Source: Acidobacteriota bacterium
GTDB taxonomy: Bacteria; Acidobacteriota; Vicinamibacteria; Vicinamibacterales; Vicinamibacteraceae
Assembly (NCBI GenBank): GCA_020845575.1
Contig: JADLFL010000052.1
Span: forward strand, 1 to 64,000
Direction: 5' to 3'
DNA length: 64,000 nucleotides
Made by a program: the position numbers and the translations under genes. Shown here one piece after another: positions 59,361-64,000 of this stretch. The stretch's first letter is position 1, and each line of letters starts with the position of its first letter. Under the pieces are notes generated by a model. It ran no database searches. It was not told the DNA's origin and worked only from the letters and a program-made list of their open reading frames with translations.

Positions 59361-61682
59361 ATGCTTCGCCACTCGCTCCGTCGTCAGCTCACCCTGGTTC
59401 TCATCGCCGCCATCACGTGTGCGCTTGCGCTCACGGGAATCGGTATCGCCGTGTATGACCAGGCCACCGCGCGCGCGTCGCTCGTCCAGGAGATCGAGGC
59501 GGTGGCCGACGTCGTGGGCGAAGGCAGCGCCGCTGCCCTGACCTTCGAGGACCCGTCGTTTGCCGACGACACGCTTGGCGTCCTGCGTGCTCGTGCGGAC
59601 CTCCGGGTCGCCGCGCTGTACGGTCTCGACGGCCGTCTCTTCGCGCAGGTGCCCGGTGGCAACCTCGCGCCAGACCGCGTGCCGCCCGTCGGGGCCGAGG
59701 CCGTCGGAGACGTGGTGCGCGTGGTGAGGCCGGTCTGCCTGCCCGATGGCTGCGTCGGGTCGATTCTCGTCGAAACGGACCTGCGCCGCATCGCGGCCAG
59801 GAGCCGCGACACGCTCGCCATCTTCCTTGCCGTCTTTGTCGCCTCCCTGGGCCTTGCGTACGTCCTCGGCGCCACGCTGCAGCGGCCGATCGTGACGCCG
59901 CTGCGCCAGTTGTCGATCGCCGCCGACGAGGTGATGCGGACCGAGCGCTTCGACGTTCGGCTCCCCGATCGCGTCACCGACGACGAAGTCGGCGTACTGG
60001 TGCGCGCGTTCAACGGGATGCTGTCGCACCTGGCCGCGCGCGACGTCGAACTGCAGCGCCATCGCGACGAGCTCGAACAGAAGGTCGCCCGCCGCACCGC
60101 CCAGCTGCGCGAAGCGAAGGAGCGCGCCGAGAGCGCCAACCGCTTCAAGAGCCAGTTCGTGGCCACGATGAGCCATGAGATCCGCACGCCGATGAACGGC
60201 GTACTCGGCATGACCGAGCTCGCGCTCGACTCGGACCTCACGCCCCGGCAGCGCGAGTACCTGGAGACCATCCGCCGTTCGTCGGAGCACCTCATGACGG
60301 TGATCGACGACGTGATGGACCTCTCGACGATCGAGGCCGGCCGCATCGAGCTGCACGAGGGGCCGTTCGACCTCGCGGCGCAGGTCCACGACGCGCTTGC
60401 CGCGGTGGCCATCCGCGCGCACCAGAAGGATCTGGACGTGGTCTGGGCGCAGGAAGTGCCGCTGCCGGCAAGCGTCACGGCCGACGCCGCACGCTTCCGC
60501 CAGGTGCTCAACAACCTGCTCGGCAACGCCGTCAAGTTCACGAACGTGGGTTCCGTGCGTGTGACGGTCGAGGTCGATCGCACCGATACACCGGGCCGGG
60601 CCGTGCTTCGCGTGAGCGTGGCCGACACTGGCGTCGGCATCTCGCAGACGCAGCTCGACGCGATTCGCCGGATGCTGCGCGAGGCAGCGACGGGCCAGCC
60701 CCAGCTCTTCGAAGGCAACGGCCTCGGTCTGCCGATCTGCGGACGTCTCGTCCATCTGATGGGCGGCGCGCTCGTCGTCGAGAGCCGGGAAGGTCAGGGC
60801 ACGACCGTCACCTTCACCATGCCCGTCGCGTCGCCGAACGAGGACGCGCCCGCCGAGACGCTGCCGCAGGCGCTCGCCGGCCGAGAGGTCCTCCTCGCCG
60901 ATCGCCTGACGGCGTCGCGCGACGTGCTGGCGGCATGGCTGACGGGGTGGGGGGCGGAGGTCACGTGCGCTGCCGACGACGCGGCGATCGGACCCCTGAT
61001 GCGCGAGCGGCGGTGGGGGCTGGTGCTCATCGATCGCGAATCGCTCGAGGGCGCGGAGCTGGACGTGGCGCAGGCGGCACGGTCGGGGATCCCCGTTGTC
61101 GAGCTCCTTCTTGCGACGGAGAGCTCCGTCTCGGGAGGGACGTCGCCGTACCCGTCGCTGGCCCGCCCGCTGCGCCGTCATGCCGCAGGCGCCGTGCTCG
61201 CGGCAGCGGCCAGTGAGCCACTCGACGACGCGACGCGTGCGCCGTCTGGCGCGCTGGCGATCGTGCCGCGCTTGGTCCACACACCCCGCGTGCTGGCCGT
61301 CGACGACAACGAGCTGAACCTGCGCATCGTGCGTGAACTGCTGGAGGCGCGCGGCTGCGACGTGGCGCTCGCGCGCAACGGCCGCGAGGCCGTCGCCGCG
61401 TGGCACGCCGAACGCTACGACCTCGTGCTGATGGACGTGCAGATGCCGGAGCTCGACGGCCTGCAGGCGTGCGAGGAGATCCGCGACGTGGAGACGCGCC
61501 GGCGCGTGCGCCGACGGACGCCCATCGTGGCGCTCACGGCGCACGCCCTGGCCGGCGACCGCGAGCGGTGTCTCGCCGCGGGCATGGACGATTACCTGTC
61601 GAAGCCCCTGCGCCGGTCGGCGCTCTACGACCTGATGGACCGCCTCGGCATCGTCACCAGAGCCCTCGGCAAACCCGCGTGA
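59361..61682 (+). CDS. Hybrid sensor histidine kinase with two receivers
   Basis: 773 residues from ATG 59361 ([17 protein letters not shown]). Helix 1 (about 11-31), periplasmic CHASE8-like sensor (35-150), helix 2 (153-173), HAMP (175-230), short coiled coil, HisKA with [10 protein letters not shown] near 272, HATPase ([32 protein letters not shown]). Receiver 1 (about 513-620) is degraded: LIDRES keeps an Asp but the acidic pair and the Lys are lost. Receiver 2 (about 635-765) is intact: [17 protein letters not shown]. Probably signals to an unlinked output. Divergent from YfiR. Confidence 0.92.
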   Translation: MLRHSLRRQLTLVLIAAITCALALTGIGIAVYDQATARASLVQEIEAVADVVGEGSAAALTFEDPSFADDTLGVLRARADLRVAALYGLDGRLFAQVPGGNLAPDRVPPVGAEAVGDVVRVVRPVCLPDGCVGSILVETDLRRIAARSRDTLAIFLAVFVASLGLAYVLGATLQRPIVTPLRQLSIAADEVMRTERFDVRLPDRVTDDEVGVLVRAFNGMLSHLAARDVELQRHRDELEQKVARRTAQLREAKERAESANRFKSQFVATMSHEIRTPMNGVLGMTELALDSDLTPRQREYLETIRRSSEHLMTVIDDVMDLSTIEAGRIELHEGPFDLAAQVHDALAAVAIRAHQKDLDVVWAQEVPLPASVTADAARFRQVLNNLLGNAVKFTNVGSVRVTVEVDRTDTPGRAVLRVSVADTGVGISQTQLDAIRRMLREAATGQPQLFEGNGLGLPICGRLVHLMGGALVVESREGQGTTVTFTMPVASPNEDAPAETLPQALAGREVLLADRLTASRDVLAAWLTGWGAEVTCAADDAAIGPLMRERRWGLVLIDRESLEGAELDVAQAARSGIPVVELLLATESSVSGGTSPYPSLARPLRRHAAGAVLAAAASEPLDDATRAPSGALAIVPRLVHTPRVLAVDDNELNLRIVRELLEARGCDVALARNGREAVAAWHAERYDLVLMDVQMPELDGLQACEEIRDVETRRRVRRRTPIVALTAHALAGDRERCLAAGMDDYLSKPLRRSALYDLMDRLGIVTRALGKPA

Positions 61683-63515
61683 TCAATCGCGGCGCGGGCG
61701 CTGGTTGGCGGCGAGGATCTTCTTGCGCAGACGGATGGCCTTCGGCGTGATCTCGACGAGCTCATCGTCGTTGATGAACTCGATGGCGACCTCGAGACCG
61801 AGCTTGCGCGGCGGGATGATGCGGATGGCTTCGTCGGCCGTCGACGCCCGCATGTTGGTCTGCTTCTTCTCCTTGGTCACGTTGACGTCGAGATCGTTGT
61901 TGCGCGAGTTCTCGCCGATCAGCATGCCCTCGTAGACCTCGGCGGCGGGGTCGATGAAGATCTCGCCGCGGTCCTGGAGGTTGGAGATCGCGAACGCCGT
62001 GGCCACTCCCGTGCGATCGGCCACCAGGGCGCCCGTCGGACGCGCCGGGATCGGGCCCGCCCACGGTTCCCAGCCAGCGAAGATGTGGTTCATGATCCCG
62101 GTGCCCTTCGTGTCGGTGAGGAACTGGGAGCGCAACCCGATCAAGCCGCGGGCCGGCACACGGAACTCCAGCCGTACGCGTCCGCTGCCGTTGTTCACCA
62201 TCTTGGTCATCGTGCCCTTGCGCGTCCCGAGCGCGGCGATGACCACGCCCTGGAACTCCTCTGGAACGTCGATCACCACGTCCTCGACGGGCTCGAGCCG
62301 GCCCTCGGCCGTCTCCCGCGTGACGATCTCGGGGCGCGAGACCTGCAGTTCGTAGCCTTCGCGCCGCATCATCTCGATCAGGATCGAGAGCTGCAGCTCG
62401 CCACGTCCGATGACGCGCATCTGTTCGGGCGTGTCGGTCGGCTCCACGCGCAGCGACACGTTGCCGAGCAACTCCTTCTCGAGGCGCTCCTTGATCTGCC
62501 GCGACGTGACGAACGTGCCGTCGCGCCCCGCCATCGGCGACGTGTTCACGCCGAAGATCATCGACACCGTCGGCTCGTCCACCGCGATGGGCGGGATGGG
62601 CTTGGGGTGCTCGGCGCTGGTCACCGTCTCGCCGATGGTGATGTCCTCGATGCCCGCGAGGCACACGATGTCGCCGGCGGCAGCATCCTCCACGTCGACG
62701 CGCTTGAGGCCGTCGAACGCGAACAGCTTGGTGACGCGCGTCTGCTGGATCGAACCATCGAGCTTGGCCACGCCCACGAAGTCGCCAACCTTCACGCGGC
62801 CGTTGAAGATGCGGCCGATCGCGATGCGCCCGAGGTACTCGGATGCGTCGAGGTTCGCGATCAGGATCTGCAGGATGCCGTCGACGTCGCCCTTCGGCGG
62901 CGGGATGTGATCGATGATCGCGTCGAAGAGTGGTCGCAGGTCCTCGCCGCGCACGCTCGCGTCGGTGCTGGCCTGCCCGTCGCGCGCGACGGCATAGATG
63001 ATCGGGAACTCCAACTGCTCCTCGTCGGCGTCGAGGTCGATGAACAGGTCGTACACCTCGTTCAGCACTTCCTGCACGCGCGCGTCCGGCCTGTCGATCT
63101 TATTGATGACGACGATGGGGGAGAGACGGCGTTCGAGGGCCTTGCGGAGCACGAACCGCGTCTGCGGCAGCGGGCCTTCCGACGCATCGACCAGCAGCAC
63201 CACGCCGTCGACCATCGACAGCGTGCGCTCCACCTCGCCGCCGAAGTCCGCGTGGCCCGGCGTGTCGCAGATGTTGATCACGTGGTCCAGGTACCGGACC
63301 GCGGTGTTCTTGGCCAGGATGGTGATGCCGCGCTCGCGCTCCAGGTCCATCGAGTCCATGGCGCGCTCAGCCACGCGCTCGTTGGACCGGAAGGTGCCGG
63401 CCTGCCCGAACATCGCGTCGACCAGCGTGGTCTTGCCATGGTCCACGTGGGCGATGATGGCGACGTTGCGCCGGTGAGGATTGGCAATCTGTCGGGCGTG
63501 TTCGGCAGCAGACAT
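61683..63515 (-). CDS. typA: Ribosome-associated GTPase TypA/BipA
   Basis: 610 residues from ATG 63515. Translational GTPase with G1 AHVDHGKTT, switch/G2 region [12 protein letters not shown]3 [15 protein letters not shown]4 [11 protein letters not shown], then domains II, III, V and the BipA-specific C-terminal domain ([31 protein letters not shown]). It acts in 50S assembly and stress or cold adaptation. TATACT lies 6 bases before the ATG with GGTGGG between, so it may be leaderless. Its TGA and that of the convergent kinase sit back to back in one TGATCA. Confidence 0.97.
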   Translation of the reverse strand: MSAAEHARQIANPHRRNVAIIAHVDHGKTTLVDAMFGQAGTFRSNERVAERAMDSMDLERERGITILAKNTAVRYLDHVINICDTPGHADFGGEVERTLSMVDGVVLLVDASEGPLPQTRFVLRKALERRLSPIVVINKIDRPDARVQEVLNEVYDLFIDLDADEEQLEFPIIYAVARDGQASTDASVRGEDLRPLFDAIIDHIPPPKGDVDGILQILIANLDASEYLGRIAIGRIFNGRVKVGDFVGVAKLDGSIQQTRVTKLFAFDGLKRVDVEDAAAGDIVCLAGIEDITIGETVTSAEHPKPIPPIAVDEPTVSMIFGVNTSPMAGRDGTFVTSRQIKERLEKELLGNVSLRVEPTDTPEQMRVIGRGELQLSILIEMMRREGYELQVSRPEIVTRETAEGRLEPVEDVVIDVPEEFQGVVIAALGTRKGTMTKMVNNGSGRVRLEFRVPARGLIGLRSQFLTDTKGTGIMNHIFAGWEPWAGPIPARPTGALVADRTGVATAFAISNLQDRGEIFIDPAAEVYEGMLIGENSRNNDLDVNVTKEKKQTNMRASTADEAIRIIPPRKLGLEVAIEFINDDELVEITPKAIRLRKKILAANQRPRRD

Positions 63516-63521
63516 CCCACC

Positions 63522-63527
63522 AGTATA
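63522..63527 (-). promoter_or_regulatory. -10-like TATACT before typA
   Basis: On the minus strand TATACT ends 6 bases before ATG 63515. The intervening GGTGGG could act as a weak ribosome site, but the spacing equals that of other leaderless candidates here. Confidence 0.5.
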
Positions 63528-63641
63528 CCGGGCACCGGCCCGCCTCCGCCCGATGTCGCGCCCCCGCGCGCCATCGGGGCCATGGCCCGGCAGGCCCGAG
63601 AATAGCCGCGCCCGACCTGCCGTAGAATCACCCCTCCGACG

Positions 63642-64000
63642 ATGACAGATCTCCGGCAGGCCAAGAGGTCCATAGCCCTCCTGAACTGGGTCGACCACGT
63701 CCTGGGCGCCACGCTGCGGCTGGCCTTCAACCTGGTGGTGGTCACCGGGCTTTACCTGTTGTCGGCACATCTCATCGGCCTCGATGACCCCGAAGCGCCC
63801 AAGGCGGGCTACGCCATCCGTGTCGTGGCGTCGTTCTGGTTGTACATCGCCGTCTGGAGCTGGCTCGTGCGCGGGCTGCTGCGACGTCCCGCGAAAACGT
63901 CGACAGACAGGAAGCTGACCGCGGCGCAAGCGGCCAAAGGCCTTGGCGGCTGCCTGCTGAATCTCATCCCCATCCCGTTCCTCCTCGTGTTCGTGGGCCG
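63642..64000 (+). CDS. Membrane protein, C-terminus cut by window edge, unrecognised
   Basis: 119 codons are visible from ATG 63642 ([20 protein letters not shown]). Three hydrophobic segments are seen: about 22-46 ([20 protein letters not shown]), 60-80 ([19 protein letters not shown]) and 103-119 ([16 protein letters not shown]), the last continuing past the edge. The linker is basic. No family is recognised. TAGAAT at 63623-63628 is 13 bases before the ATG and no Shine-Dalgarno is present. It is divergent from typA with 126 bases between starts. Confidence 0.75.
   Translation, partial: MTDLRQAKRSIALLNWVDHVLGATLRLAFNLVVVTGLYLLSAHLIGLDDPEAPKAGYAIRVVASFWLYIAVWSWLVRGLLRRPAKTSTDRKLTAAQAAKGLGGCLLNLIPIPFLLVFVG

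Noticed and set aside
60870-61200. Second active receiver in the hybrid kinase
   Set aside because: The acidic pair and the conserved Lys are missing, so it is treated as a degenerate receiver.

Overview
High-GC chromosomal DNA from a Gram-negative bacterium with an outer membrane. Most likely a member of the Acidobacteriota, class Vicinamibacteria (Luteitalea-like). This placement is inferred from a large Oar-type TonB-dependent receptor with an N-terminal carboxypeptidase-regulatory domain, hopanoid squalene genes hpnCDE, futalosine-route menaquinone genes, many secreted hydrolases and strong GC3 bias. No rRNA, phage, IS element, integrase or CRISPR array was seen. Both edges cut genes: an alpha/beta hydrolase on the left and a membrane protein on the right.

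Layout. 1-7.8 kb: hydrolase (partial), ygfZ, a NUDIX hydrolase facing a short mutY, then hpnC-hpnD-hpnE (farnesyl-PP to squalene) and a class I aldolase. 7.8-14.7 kb: def, thyX, hotdog thioesterase, VOC protein, a strong promoter with a palindromic operator, metallo-beta-lactamase-fold and FAH-family enzymes, an HTH regulator divergent from a two-domain rhodanese, and an M20 dipeptidase. 14.7-21.6 kb: a minus-strand hydrolase cluster (dienelactone-type hydrolase, PhoPQ-related protein, a 956-residue PDZ/membrane/GAF/PP2C phosphatase, CocE-type hydrolase). 21.7-26.4 kb: phosphotriesterase-like protein and the TonB receptor behind a 685-base non-coding leader.

26.4-36.8 kb: minus-strand RNA methyltransferase; DUF1684 lipoprotein-HAD-SirB1 operon; and a six-gene operon joining beta-oxidation (HADH/ECH fusion, thiolase, acyl-CoA dehydrogenase) to menaquinone genes mqnB and mqnD by overlapping start and stop codons. 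36.9-44.8 kb: a fused AmiE-like/NamZ-like peptidoglycan enzyme, a tandem esterase lipoprotein, an SDR, DUF420, ctaB and an M23 peptidase. 44.8-46.7 kb: tRNA-Glu(CTC) and three small proteins. 46.7-55.7 kb: an eight-gene minus-strand run of two VWA proteins, a HemX/CcsA protein, hemA, hemC, a cobA-hemD fusion, hemB and hemL, taking glutamyl-tRNA to the tetrapyrrole stage. 55.8-57.7 kb: only the membrane part of ATP synthase (atpZ-atpI-atpB-atpE). 57.8-64 kb: DMT transporter, YfiR protein divergent from a hybrid histidine kinase, typA, partial membrane protein.

Two layers are not explained by the genes. First, intergenic DNA carries short tandem repeats with a strict 7-base period (CCGGTTG, CCGGGCA and GAATGAC types) and several palindromic element families; one pair is a perfect 33-base inverted repeat flanking the AmiE/NamZ-esterase block, and one palindromic element sits in frame inside the esterase. 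Second, many genes have a -10-like hexamer only 6-10 bases before the start codon and no Shine-Dalgarno sequence, which points to frequent leaderless mRNAs.
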